Below, one piece after another: positions 52,858-61,881 of a stretch of DNA of 64,000 bases. The stretch spans positions 1,736,001-1,800,000 of the forward strand of contig NZ_CP136562.1 in assembly GCF_018215265.2 (NCBI RefSeq). The letters are read 5' to 3'. Both the position numbers and the translations under genes were made by a program. Under the pieces are notes generated by a model. It did not search any database, had not been told where the DNA came from, and was given only the letters and a program-made list of their open reading frames with translations. Origin of the DNA: Paenarthrobacter sp. GOM3. GTDB taxonomy: Bacteria; Actinomycetota; Actinomycetes; Actinomycetales; Micrococcaceae. Numbering within the stretch: the first letter of the stretch is position 1; each line of letters begins with the position of its first letter.

Positions 52858-53679
52858 TTACCGCTGGCGGCGGTCCCGCAAGGCGGACTGGCCTTCCAGG
52901 AGGTTCTGGAGCAGGGCGTCGAACAGCTTGGCGGAGTTCTTGGCCGAGTCGCCGGGCCAGTGGTGCACCGAATGCGCGGCGCCCTGGATCTGCTGCCAGT
53001 TGGCCTGTTCAGGAATGTGGGGAGTCAAGAGCAGCTCCCCGAACATGGATTCCATCTCCGCCAAACGGAACGTGTGCTCAGCCGATCCTGTGCGGACCCG
53101 GTTGGCAACGATGCCGGCGGGAGCCAGGTTGGGGGCGAATTCCTGCCGGAACAGTTGAATGGCGCGCATGGTGCGTTCGGTGCCGGCCACGGAGAACAGC
53201 CCCGGCTCGGCGACCAGGACCACGCGGTCGCTGGCGCTCCAGGCCATGCGTGTCAGGCCATTGAGGGACGGAGGGCAATCCACCAGGACGAGTTCGTAGG
53301 CGGTAGTGCCGGCCAGTACCGCGGACAGCCTGCGAAGATCGCGGCGACCCAGGTCCGGGCGGTCATAGATTCCAGTGAAGGCGGAACCTACTGCGACATC
53401 CAACGTGCCGTCGCTGGAACCGTTGGACACCCAGCTGCTGCCGGCGACGTTCTCTTGGATCCTGGCCTTGCGGGGGCTCTTCAGCATCCGGCCGATGTCC
53501 AGCTTCGAGCCTGGTTGCACGCCAAGTGCCGTCGTGGCATCGGCATGGGGGTCGAGGTCCACCACCAGGGTGGGGATGCCTGCTGCGAGGGCCGCGGACG
53601 CCAGGCCAGTGGTCACGGACGTCTTGCCGACGCCACCTTTGAGGCTGCTGATGCTGACTACTTGCACTTGAAAAACCAA
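52858..53679 (-). CDS. Orphan ParA-family ATPase
   Basis: This is a deviant Walker ATPase of up to 273 residues. The start is TTG 53679 or GTG 53667; neither has a good ribosome site. Walker A is LKGGVGKTS, A' is TLVVDLDPHAD and Walker B is ELVLVDCPPSLNG. There is no parB, no parS-like repeat and no partner gene nearby. Family members position plasmids, chromosomes or protein clusters, and which applies here cannot be told. It differs clearly from the scpAB-linked ParA at 38801. Confidence 0.82.
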   Translation of the reverse strand: MVFQVQVVSISSLKGGVGKTSVTTGLASAALAAGIPTLVVDLDPHADATTALGVQPGSKLDIGRMLKSPRKARIQENVAGSSWVSNGSSDGTLDVAVGSAFTGIYDRPDLGRRDLRRLSAVLAGTTAYELVLVDCPPSLNGLTRMAWSASDRVVLVAEPGLFSVAGTERTMRAIQLFRQEFAPNLAPAGIVANRVRTGSAEHTFRLAEMESMFGELLLTPHIPEQANWQQIQGAAHSVHHWPGDSAKNSAKLFDALLQNLLEGQSALRDRRQR

Positions 53680-53711
53680 AACCTAACGCCGGTTGCCGTA
53701 TCGCGCTGATT

Positions 53712-53734
53712 CGGCTCCGGAAGCACCGGAGCCG
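53712..53734. other. Strong hairpin upstream of the orphan parA
   Basis: CGGCTCCGG, loop AAGCA and CCGGAGCCG form a 9-bp stem 33 bp before the parA-like start. A weaker GGGG/CCCC hairpin follows. The 291-bp gap to pyc otherwise holds the CRP-like site at 53879. Confidence 0.5.
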
Positions 53735-53878
53735 GGGTTTGCCGAAGCCCCCTCAACATCATATGGTGCATCGCCGCGGATTCCCGCTTTCTACGCGCCA
53801 GGGCAGTGAACGGAGCCTTCCCCGATAGCACGGCGTCCGGTCGCGCGCACGCATATACAGCCCACATGACGATTCCTT

Positions 53879-53894
53879 TGTGATGGTTGCCACA
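53879..53894 (+). promoter_or_regulatory. CRP/GlxR-like site upstream of pyc
   Basis: TGTGA-TGGTTG-CCACA matches TGTGA-N6-TCACA at nine of ten positions and sits inside the wider inverted repeat CTTTGTG-N8-CACAAAG (53876-53897), 76 bp before the pyc ATG. Confidence 0.6.
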
Positions 53895-53970
53895 AAGATT
53901 TGTGTTTGATGCTGGCGGCACTACACACTGTGACCACCGACCGATCCACCCGCAATGATGCAGGAGAAGT

Positions 53971-56900
53971 ATGTTTTCGAAAATTCTGGTGGCCAATCGC
54001 GGCGAAATCGCGATCAGGGCGTTTCGCGCTGGTTATGAACTGGGCGCCAAGACCGTAGCCGTCTTTCCGCATGAGGATCGCAACTCGATCCACCGGCAGA
54101 AGGCCGACGAAGCTTATTTGATCGGCGAGGTGGGCCATCCCGTCCGCGCCTACCTGGACGTCGAGGAGGTTGTTCGCGTCGCCAAGGAAGCTGGCGCTGA
54201 CGCCATCTACCCCGGCTACGGGTTCCTCTCGGAAAACCCTGACCTGGCACGTGCCGCCAAAGCCGCCGGAATCACCTTCGTGGGTCCTCCGGCCGAGGTG
54301 CTGGAGTTGGCAGGCAACAAGGTCGCAGCCCTGGAAGCGGCGCGCAAGGCCGGTGTCCCGGTCCTTAAGTCGAGCCAGCCTTCCAAGGACCTCGACGAGC
54401 TCATTGCTGCCGCGGATGAGATCGGCTTCCCCATCTTCGCCAAGGCCGTCGCCGGCGGTGGCGGCCGTGGCATGCGACGCGTGGAAACACGCGAGGCCCT
54501 GCCGGAGGCTTTGCAGTCCGCCATGCGCGAGGCTGACGCCGCCTTTGGCGATCCCACGATGTTCCTCGAGCAGGCAGTGCTGCGCCCCCGCCACATAGAG
54601 GTGCAGATCCTGGCTGATGCCGAGGGCAACGTCATGCACCTCTTTGAGCGTGACTGTTCACTCCAGCGTCGCCACCAGAAGGTTGTGGAGATCGCTCCTG
54701 CGCCAAACCTGGACGAGAACATCCGCCAGGCGCTCTACCGCGATGCTGTCGCTTTCGCGAAGGCCCTCAACTATGTCAACGCTGGAACAGTCGAGTTCCT
54801 GGTGGACACCGAGGGTGAACGGGCCGGCCAGCACGTCTTCATCGAAATGAACCCCCGTATCCAGGTTGAACACACGGTGACCGAAGAGATCACCGACGTC
54901 GACCTCGTGCAGGCACAGATGCGGATTGCTTCGGGGGAGACCCTCGCGGATCTCGGACTGAGCCAGGACTCGGTCTCCATCAAGGGCGCGGCGCTCCAGT
55001 GCCGAATCACCACTGAGGACCCGGCCAACGGTTTCCGCCCCGACGTCGGAAAGATCACCGGGTACCGGTCCGCTGGTGGTGCCGGTGTCAGGCTCGACGG
55101 CGGTACCGTCTACTCGGGTGCCGAGATCAGCCCGCACTTCGACTCCATGTTGGTGAAGCTGACCTGCCGTGGCCGCGACTACCCGGCGGCGGTCGCCCGT
55201 GCACGCCGTGGGCTTGCCGAGTTCCGGATCCGTGGCGTGTCCACCAACATTCCGTTCCTGCAGGCAGTGCTCGCCGATCCGGACTTCAACGCCGGAAACG
55301 TGGCCACCGACTTTATCGACAAGCGCCCTGAACTGCTCAGGTCGCACATCTCGGCCGACCGCGGCACCAAGCTGCTCACCTGGCTGGCCGAGGTGACCGT
55401 CAACAAGCCGAACGGCGAGCTCAAGGTCCACTCCGACCCCGCAAGCAAGCTCCCCGCCGTCGAGGGCCCCGTCCCTACCTCGGGTTCCCGCCAGAAGTTG
55501 CTGGAGCTGGGTCCGGAGGGCTTCGCGAAGGCCCTTCGCGAACAGCAGGCCGTGGCGATTACGGATACGACCTTCCGTGACGCCCACCAGTCCTTGCTGG
55601 CCACCCGTGTCCGTACGCGTGACCTGGTGGCCGCCGGCCCCGCAGTGACGGCCCTGATGCCGGAACTCCTGTCCGTCGAAGCCTGGGGTGGGGCGACGTA
55701 CGACGTCGCGCTCCGCTTCCTTGGCGAGGACCCGTGGGACCGCTTGGCTGCTTTGCGCCAGGCATTGCCGAATACCTGTATCCAGATGCTCCTCCGCGGT
55801 CGCAACACCGTGGGTTACACCCCGTACCCGGAAGAGGTGACGGAGGCATTCGTTAACGAGGCCGCCGCCACGGGTATCGACATTTTCCGCATCTTCGACG
55901 CCCTCAACGACGTGAACCAGATGGCCCCGGCCATCCGCGCCGTGCGTGCGACGGGTACGGCGGTGGCGGAAGTCGCCCTGTGCTACACGGGCAACCTCCT
56001 TGATCCCAACGAGGACCTGTACACGCTTGACTACTACTTGGATCTAGCCCAAAAGATCGTCGACGCCGGGGCGCACATCCTCGCGATCAAGGACATGGCT
56101 GGCTTGCTACGTCCCGCAGCTGCCGCGAAGCTGGTTTCGGCATTGCGTGAGCGCTTCGACCTCCCCGTCCACCTGCACACGCATGACACCGCGGGAGGCC
56201 AGCTGGCCACCCTCCTGGCTGCCGTAGACGCAGGCGTGGACGCCGTTGACGTGGCTGCAGCTTCCCTGGCAGGAACCACCAGCCAGCCCGCTGCTTCCGC
56301 TTTGGTTGCGGCGTTGGCCAACACTCCCCGGGACACGGGCCTCAGCCTGGCGAACGTCGGCGCCCTGGAACCGTACTGGGAAGCTGTCCGCCGGGTCTAT
56401 GCACCGTTTGAGTCCGGCTTGCCCGGTCCCACGGGGCGCGTGTACCGGCATGAGATCCCGGGTGGCCAGTTGTCCAACCTGCGCCAGCAGGCCATCGCGC
56501 TGGGGCTGGGTGAGCAGTTTGAGGCCATCGAGGACATGTACACGGCAGCGGACCGCATTCTTGGCCGCCTGGTCAAGGTGACGCCGTCGTCCAAGGTGGT
56601 GGGCGACCTCGCGCTGCACCTGGTAGGTCTCAATGCCGATCCCGCGGACTTCAACGAGAACCCGCAGAACTACGACATCCCAGACTCCGTCATCGGCTTC
56701 CTCTCAGGCGAACTCGGTGATCCTCCCGGAGGCTGGCCCGAGCCGTTCCGCACCAAGGCCCTCCAGGGCCGCAGCGTCAAGGTGCGCGACGTGGACATCA
56801 GTGCCGAAGACAGCGCTGCGCTGAAGGGAGACTCCAAGACGCGCCAGCACACGCTGAACCGACTCCTCTTCGCCGGTCCCACCAAGGACTACCTGAAGAG

Positions 56901-57366
56901 CGTCGAGACCTACGGGAACATCTCCGTGCTCGACACCCGCGACTACCTGTACGGGCTCCAGCAGGGCGAAGAACACGTCATCGAGTTGGAGAAGGGCGTC
57001 CGCCTGATCGCCCAGCTCGAGGCAGTTTCCGAGGCCGACGAAAAGGGCATGCGCACGGTCATGTGTACGCTCAACGGACAGTCCCGCCCTGTGGTTGTCC
57101 GCGACCGTTCCGTGGTCAGCAACGTCAAGGCTGCCGAGAAGGCCGATCCTGCCCAGCCGGGACAGGTAGCCGCCCCGTTCGCCGGTGCCGTCACCGTCAC
57201 GGTCAAGGCAGGGGACGTCGTCAACGCTGGCGACACCGTTGCCACGATTGAGGCCATGAAGATGGAAGCGTCGATTACGACGCCGGTGGCGGGCACGGTC
57301 TCCCGCCTCGCCATTTCTTCGGTCGAGCAGGTCCAGGGCGGCGATTTGCTGCTGGTGATCGGCTAG
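53971..57366 (+). CDS. pyc: Pyruvate carboxylase
   Basis: This anaplerotic enzyme makes oxaloacetate from pyruvate and bicarbonate with biotin and ATP. It is a single-chain form of 1131 residues. The biotin carboxylase covers about 1-450 (GGGGRGMRRV ATP loop, EMNPRIQVEHTVTE). The carboxyltransferase begins near 529 (TDTTFRDAHQSLLATRVRT) with the HLHTHDTAGG metal site. The biotinyl domain has Lys1097 in EAMKMEAS. AGGAGA precedes the ATG. A terminator follows. Confidence 0.97.
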   Translation: MFSKILVANRGEIAIRAFRAGYELGAKTVAVFPHEDRNSIHRQKADEAYLIGEVGHPVRAYLDVEEVVRVAKEAGADAIYPGYGFLSENPDLARAAKAAGITFVGPPAEVLELAGNKVAALEAARKAGVPVLKSSQPSKDLDELIAAADEIGFPIFAKAVAGGGGRGMRRVETREALPEALQSAMREADAAFGDPTMFLEQAVLRPRHIEVQILADAEGNVMHLFERDCSLQRRHQKVVEIAPAPNLDENIRQALYRDAVAFAKALNYVNAGTVEFLVDTEGERAGQHVFIEMNPRIQVEHTVTEEITDVDLVQAQMRIASGETLADLGLSQDSVSIKGAALQCRITTEDPANGFRPDVGKITGYRSAGGAGVRLDGGTVYSGAEISPHFDSMLVKLTCRGRDYPAAVARARRGLAEFRIRGVSTNIPFLQAVLADPDFNAGNVATDFIDKRPELLRSHISADRGTKLLTWLAEVTVNKPNGELKVHSDPASKLPAVEGPVPTSGSRQKLLELGPEGFAKALREQQAVAITDTTFRDAHQSLLATRVRTRDLVAAGPAVTALMPELLSVEAWGGATYDVALRFLGEDPWDRLAALRQALPNTCIQMLLRGRNTVGYTPYPEEVTEAFVNEAAATGIDIFRIFDALNDVNQMAPAIRAVRATGTAVAEVALCYTGNLLDPNEDLYTLDYYLDLAQKIVDAGAHILAIKDMAGLLRPAAAAKLVSALRERFDLPVHLHTHDTAGGQLATLLAAVDAGVDAVDVAAASLAGTTSQPAASALVAALANTPRDTGLSLANVGALEPYWEAVRRVYAPFESGLPGPTGRVYRHEIPGGQLSNLRQQAIALGLGEQFEAIEDMYTAADRILGRLVKVTPSSKVVGDLALHLVGLNADPADFNENPQNYDIPDSVIGFLSGELGDPPGGWPEPFRTKALQGRSVKVRDVDISAEDSAALKGDSKTRQHTLNRLLFAGPTKDYLKSVETYGNISVLDTRDYLYGLQQGEEHVIELEKGVRLIAQLEAVSEADEKGMRTVMCTLNGQSRPVVVRDRSVVSNVKAAEKADPAQPGQVAAPFAGAVTVTVKAGDVVNAGDTVATIEAMKMEASITTPVAGTVSRLAISSVEQVQGGDLLLVIG

Positions 57367-57376
57367 TTACCGGCCC

Positions 57377-57429
57377 AAAAAGTACCCCGTCCGCATTGAA
57401 CTGCTCAATGCGGGACGGGGTACTTTTTT
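57377..57429. terminator. Bidirectional terminator, pyc and acyl-CoA ligase
   Basis: AAAAAGTACCCCGTCC with GCATTGA (57377-57398) pairs with TCAATGC and its GGGACGGGGTACTTTTT partner (57405-57429), with one bulged base and T6 at the end. Confidence 0.95.
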
Positions 57430-57450
57430 GTTCGTGGTGGACAGCGTTTG

Positions 57451-59262
57451 CTAGGAGGCGCGGGGTGCGGAGTACATCTCCTCGATGATGGCGTCGAAAT
57501 CCTTCATGACCTGGGCGCGCTTGACCTTCAGCGAGGGCGTGAGGTGGCCCGAGGCCTCGGTGAAGTCTGCGGCAACGATCCGGAAGGACTTGATCGCCTC
57601 GGCCTGGGAAACTGACTGGTTGGCCTTGCTGACCAGTTCCTGCACTGCGGCCTTCACTACGGCGTGACCGGCGGCCTCATCGAGCGGAGTCTGTGCAGGG
57701 AGTCCGTGACGTTCCAGCCAACCCGGCAGGGCTTCTTCGTCCAGGGTGACCAAGGCGCCGATGAAGGGACGGTTATCGCCGACCACCAGGACTTGCGAGA
57801 CCAGTGCATCGGCGCGGATCTGGTCCTCCAGCAAGGCCGGAACCACGTTCTTGCCGCCGGCGGTGACAATGATTTCCTTCTTCCGGCCCGTGATCTTCAG
57901 GAAGCCGTTGCTGTCCAGTTCGCCGATGTCGCCAGTGCGGAACCAGCCGTCGGTGAAGGTCTCCTCGGTCAGGTCCGGCCGGTTGAAGTAGCCGCGCATG
58001 ACGCACACGCCCTTGGCGAGGATTTCGCCGTCGTCCGCGATCTTCACGGAGTTCCCCGGCAAGGGAGCGCCCACGGTGCCGATCTTGATCATGGAGGGCG
58101 TATTGACGGAGATGGGGGCCGTGGTCTCCGTGAGCCCGTAGCCTTCCAGGATCTGGAGGCCGATTCCCTGGAAGAAGTGGCCGAGGCGTTCGCCCAGGGG
58201 GCCGCCACCGGACACCGCGTGCGCCACATGGCCGCCCATGGCATCCCGGAGCTTTCCATAGACGAGCTTGTCGAACACGGCATGCTTGATCTTCAGGCCG
58301 AGCCCCAGGGATCCGGACTGGCGGGCCTTGGAGTAGGCGATCGCCGTGTCTACGGCCCGGTGGAAGATGGCGCCCTTGCCGCCGTCCTCGGCCTTGGTCA
58401 GGGCCGAGTTGTAAACCTTCTCGAAGACGCGGGGGACAGCGAGGATGAAGGTGGGCTGGAAGCTCTGCAGATCGGCCAGCAGGTTCTTGATATCAGGGGT
58501 GTGCGCCACCTTGACGCCACCGGCCACGGCCAGGACAGAGATGAAGCGTGCAAACACGTGGGCCAAGGGCAGGAACATGATGGTCTTGCCATCCTCGTTG
58601 ATGATGCCCGGCAGGGACGCCCGTGCATTCTCCGAAAGCTCCACGAAATTGCCATGGGTCAATTCGCAACCCTTCGGCCGGCCGGTGGTTCCCGAGGTGT
58701 AGATGATGGTGGCAAGATCGGCCAACCCCGCCGCGGAGCGTCGTGACTCGAGTTCGTCATCGGGTACCCCTGCGCCAGCAGTACGCAGGGCATCCAGGCC
58801 GGCGCCCTCCAGCTGCCACACGTTGGCCACTGAGCTGATGTCTTCCGCGGCAACCGCCTGGCGGATGATGTCCTCGTGGTGGGCTGCTTCGCCAAAGGCC
58901 GCCACGGCACCGGAATCGCCCAGGTTCCATGCCACCTGCGAGGGCGAGGACGTTTCATAGATTGGCACCGAGACCGCGCCTGCGAACCAGATGGCAAAGT
59001 CCACGAGGGACCATTCGTAGCGGGTCCTGGACATGATGCCTACCCGGTCGCCCGGCCCCACTCCGCTGGCAATGAGGCCCTTGGCCAGTGCCTGGACGTC
59101 TGCGAGGAAATCCTTGGCTCGAATGTCTCGCCACTGCGCGTTGCTGTCCAGCTTGGAAAACAGTGCAGGGTTGGATGCCTTCTCCGCTGCCCGGATCACG
59201 AAGTCCGTGATGTTGGTTTCCGGAGCGATGCTCACGAGGGGCGGAACACTGATTTCACGCAC
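57451..59262 (-). CDS. Long-chain fatty-acid-CoA ligase, FadD15-like
   Basis: It activates fatty acids to acyl-CoA through an acyl-AMP. I chose GTG 59262 with AAAGGAG five bases upstream (603 residues); ATG 59283 is in frame but overlaps that site. The AMP-binding P-loop is IIYTSGTTGRPKGCELTH, GYGLTETTAPISVN is motif A8-like, and GWFRTGDIGELD with GRKKEIIVTAGGKNV are the hinge and C-terminal motifs. fadD15 and aroG also lie in one region in mycobacteria. Confidence 0.92.
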   Translation of the reverse strand: MREISVPPLVSIAPETNITDFVIRAAEKASNPALFSKLDSNAQWRDIRAKDFLADVQALAKGLIASGVGPGDRVGIMSRTRYEWSLVDFAIWFAGAVSVPIYETSSPSQVAWNLGDSGAVAAFGEAAHHEDIIRQAVAAEDISSVANVWQLEGAGLDALRTAGAGVPDDELESRRSAAGLADLATIIYTSGTTGRPKGCELTHGNFVELSENARASLPGIINEDGKTIMFLPLAHVFARFISVLAVAGGVKVAHTPDIKNLLADLQSFQPTFILAVPRVFEKVYNSALTKAEDGGKGAIFHRAVDTAIAYSKARQSGSLGLGLKIKHAVFDKLVYGKLRDAMGGHVAHAVSGGGPLGERLGHFFQGIGLQILEGYGLTETTAPISVNTPSMIKIGTVGAPLPGNSVKIADDGEILAKGVCVMRGYFNRPDLTEETFTDGWFRTGDIGELDSNGFLKITGRKKEIIVTAGGKNVVPALLEDQIRADALVSQVLVVGDNRPFIGALVTLDEEALPGWLERHGLPAQTPLDEAAGHAVVKAAVQELVSKANQSVSQAEAIKSFRIVAADFTEASGHLTPSLKVKRAQVMKDFDAIIEEMYSAPRAS

Positions 59263-59329
59263 GGTAGCTCCTTTGATATGCACGGGCCACGAGGGGCTGC
59301 TTTCACTCTAGTATGCCCGCTCATGGAGG

Positions 59330-59442
59330 TGTGTCCTATTTCACCTACTGGCGAGTAACTTTACGGATTACCCATCATTTCAAGCAACTCGGGCCCTTCC
59401 GGAAGGCCCGTTTCCCGTTGTGTGGCGGCTGCGGAATAGGAT
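59330..59442 (+). promoter_or_regulatory. glk upstream region: weak CRP-like site and -10 box
   Basis: TGTGT-CCTATT-TCACC (59330-59345) matches the CRP consensus at eight of ten positions. TAGGAT (59437-59442) ends six bases before ATG 59449. A GGGCCCTTCCGGAAGGCCC-like inverted repeat lies between them. Confidence 0.35.
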
Positions 59443-59448
59443 GATGGG

Positions 59449-60507
59449 ATGCCCGCAATTAGGTCCAGCTCCCGTGCCCGACTCAGGCCTCCAGCGCCGG
59501 TTTTCAAGGATGTGCCCTGGGGTGCGCGTCGCAGCCATATGGGCCGGCGCGGGCTCGCGATCGGGATCGACATTGGCGGTACCAAGGTGGCGGCCGGCGT
59601 GGTGGACGCGGAGGGGCGCGTCCTGGCCGAAGCCCGCCGCTCGACTCCTGGCGCCGACCCGCGGGCCGTGGAACAGACCATCGTGGAACTCGTGGACGAG
59701 CTCAGTGCCGGGCACCGGGTCGCTTCGGTGGGAATCGGTGCTGCCGGGTGGATGGACCTCGACGGCGGCACAGTCCTTTTCAGCCCACACCTGGCATGGC
59801 GTAACGAGCCACTGCGGGAAAGCCTGCAGAAGCTGCTTCGGCGGCCCGTCCTCCTGACCAACGACGCCGACGCGGCGGCCTGGGCGGAGTGGCGCTTTGG
59901 TGCCGGGCGCGGCGAGAGCCGACTGGTGTGCATCACGTTGGGTACCGGCATTGGCGGTGCCATGGTGATGGACGGCAGGGTGGAGCGCGGCCGTTACGGC
60001 GTGGCCGGCGAATTCGGTCACCAGATCATTTTCCCGGGCGGACACCGTTGCGAGTGCGGCAACCGAGGGTGCTGGGAGCAGTATGCCTCAGGCAACGCCC
60101 TGGGAAGGGAAGCCCGGCAGCTGGTCCGGACGAACTCCCCGGAGGGGCGCGCACTCCTGGAAAGGGCGGGTGGCACGGCCGAGAACATGACCGGGGCCAC
60201 CATCACGGCCCTGGCGCTGGCCGGCGACGCCACCTCGCGGGAGCTTTTGGCTGACCAGGGAGAATGGTTGGGACTTGGCCTGGCCAACCTCGCAGCTGCC
60301 CTCGATCCCGGAACGTTCGTGATCGGTGGAGGGCTATGCGACGCGGGGGAGCTGTTGGCCGGCCCGGCCCGCGAATCATTCGCCAAGAACCTTACCGGGC
60401 GGGGATTCCGCCCCATGGCCAGGATTGACCTGGCTGCCCTCGGTCCACGGGCGGGGATGATCGGAGCCGCAGACCTTTCGCGGGTCAGCGGCCGCGCGCA
60501 CAGCTAA
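59449..60507 (+). CDS. ROK-family glucokinase
   Basis: It phosphorylates glucose or a related sugar. It has 352 residues; ATG 59449 directly follows a -10 box, and ATG 59539 would still keep the whole domain. The N-terminal 30 residues are basic. IGIDIGGTKVAAGVV is the phosphate loop, LTNDADAAAWAE carries the catalytic Asp, and the zinc motif CECGNRGCWEQ is intact. The substrate is inferred. It stands next to fatty-acid and lipid genes rather than sugar transport. Confidence 0.87.
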   Translation: MPAIRSSSRARLRPPAPVFKDVPWGARRSHMGRRGLAIGIDIGGTKVAAGVVDAEGRVLAEARRSTPGADPRAVEQTIVELVDELSAGHRVASVGIGAAGWMDLDGGTVLFSPHLAWRNEPLRESLQKLLRRPVLLTNDADAAAWAEWRFGAGRGESRLVCITLGTGIGGAMVMDGRVERGRYGVAGEFGHQIIFPGGHRCECGNRGCWEQYASGNALGREARQLVRTNSPEGRALLERAGGTAENMTGATITALALAGDATSRELLADQGEWLGLGLANLAAALDPGTFVIGGGLCDAGELLAGPARESFAKNLTGRGFRPMARIDLAALGPRAGMIGAADLSRVSGRAHS

Positions 60508-60536
60508 GTCCGCGGGGCAGAACCCGGCGCAGGCAC

Positions 60537-61091
60537 TTAGAGGCGGGCGCCGTCGTCGTCCTCATTCTTTTCCTGCGGAAGCCGCATGATGAGGTAGACC
60601 ACCGAGACCACGAAGGCTGCGACGATCCCCATAATCGCCACGAGCGGGGCGGACCGCCAGAACATGGCCGTGAAAAGCAGTGCGACAGGCCCTCCCACGG
60701 CGCCGACCCACGCCAGCATGATCAGGGGCTCGGTGCCCGCCAAGCTGGGTGGGTCTTCGGGGACAAAGACGTCATCAAGGTCATCGGTTTCAAAATCGCG
60801 GGGTCCCAGGGGGCGGCCAGGGCTGTCAGACGGGGCCGGGACCGCCGACGCGTCAGGCGCCGGTTCTGTCGCAGGCGTCGTCAAGCCCAGCGGATCAAAA
60901 TCCTTGAAAGCCTTGCCGGTTCCGCGCTGCGCCGGTCCGACGTCCCCCGGGGCAGGCTCCGCAAGCGGTGGGTCCGGCGATTCCGTGGACGACGAGGGCG
61001 TGGCCTCCAGCCGGGCCACGAGGTCCAGCCAGACGGCGTCGTCATCCTTGTTCGCGCTTTGATCGGCAGAGTTGGGATCAGGCCTGTTCAT
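60537..61091 (-). CDS. Two-helix membrane protein with disordered N-terminus
   Basis: The 184-residue protein starts at ATG 61091 with AAAGGA upstream. Residues 1-120 are acidic, Pro-rich and disordered, with short conserved-looking DDDAVWLDLVARLEA near the start and DLDDVFVPEDPP before the membrane part. Helices lie near 123-144 and 149-168, and the tail is charged. No known function. It overlaps the preceding hydrolase by 14 bases, so it belongs to that operon. Confidence 0.72.
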   Translation of the reverse strand: MNRPDPNSADQSANKDDDAVWLDLVARLEATPSSSTESPDPPLAEPAPGDVGPAQRGTGKAFKDFDPLGLTTPATEPAPDASAVPAPSDSPGRPLGPRDFETDDLDDVFVPEDPPSLAGTEPLIMLAWVGAVGGPVALLFTAMFWRSAPLVAIMGIVAAFVVSVVYLIMRLPQEKNEDDDGARL

Positions 61092-61881
61092 GGGCTGTGT
61101 CCTTTTCGGGGGAAGGAGCGTGTCCGGCCAGGTTCGCAACGGTTTTTTGGATGAATTCCACCGTGCCCTGGAAGATCTCGGGGGCATCGTTGTCCAGCGT
61201 GGCCACGTGGTAGCTGTTGGCCAGGTAATGGATGTCGACAGGTGCGCTTGCGCGGGAACGAAGGAGTTCCAGGCTGGCCTTCGAGATGACGTTGTCCACC
61301 GTGGATTTGTACACGCGAACGGGCGCATTGATGCGGGGGAGCAGGGCAGCGGTGTCCTTGTACATCTTCTTCAGCTGATGGGCTGCCGCGACAGGAGTCC
61401 GGGCGTAGGCGCCTTCGTCCTGATCCGGCTTGAGGATGTCATTGGCGATGGCCGGAGTCGACTTCACCACATATTTCAAAGCGGCCACGACGACGGCACG
61501 CGGGTCATCGAGGACCAGTCCCGGGTTGACCACTATGGTGCCGGCTACCGGACGGGTGGCCGCGATCCGCAGGGCCAGGGTGCCGCCCATGGATAGGCCA
61601 GCGGTGAAGACGTAGTCGCATTCGGCCGCCAGTTCGAGGTAAGCCTCGTCCACTGCCCGGTGCCACTCCCGCCAGGAACGGGTAGCCATGTCCTGCCAGG
61701 TGGTGCCATGGCCTGGAAGCAGCGGCAACCGTACCGCGTAGCCAGCAGCGGCCAAGTGTTCGGCCCACGGCCTGACGCTGTGCGGGCTGCCTGTGAACCC
61801 GTGCGACATCACGACACCCACGCGCGGCCCAATCCCGCTCCACTGGCTGAGGAACGGCGAGAAATCCGGAAGCTTGTTCAT
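61078..61881 (-). CDS. Alpha/beta hydrolase, carboxylesterase type (first paralogue)
   Basis: The 267-residue esterase or lipase-like protein has HGFTGSPHSVRPWAEHL (oxyanion region) and the nucleophile elbow GLSMGG. The acid is probably the Asp of KSTVDNV and the base the His of NSYHVATLD. It resembles Est30-type carboxylesterases and monoacylglycerol lipases. Its ATG overlaps the stop of the upstream paralogue (ATGA). The two share the same motifs throughout, so they arose by duplication. Confidence 0.85.
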   Translation of the reverse strand: MNKLPDFSPFLSQWSGIGPRVGVVMSHGFTGSPHSVRPWAEHLAAAGYAVRLPLLPGHGTTWQDMATRSWREWHRAVDEAYLELAAECDYVFTAGLSMGGTLALRIAATRPVAGTIVVNPGLVLDDPRAVVVAALKYVVKSTPAIANDILKPDQDEGAYARTPVAAAHQLKKMYKDTAALLPRINAPVRVYKSTVDNVISKASLELLRSRASAPVDIHYLANSYHVATLDNDAPEIFQGTVEFIQKTVANLAGHAPSPEKDTAHEQA

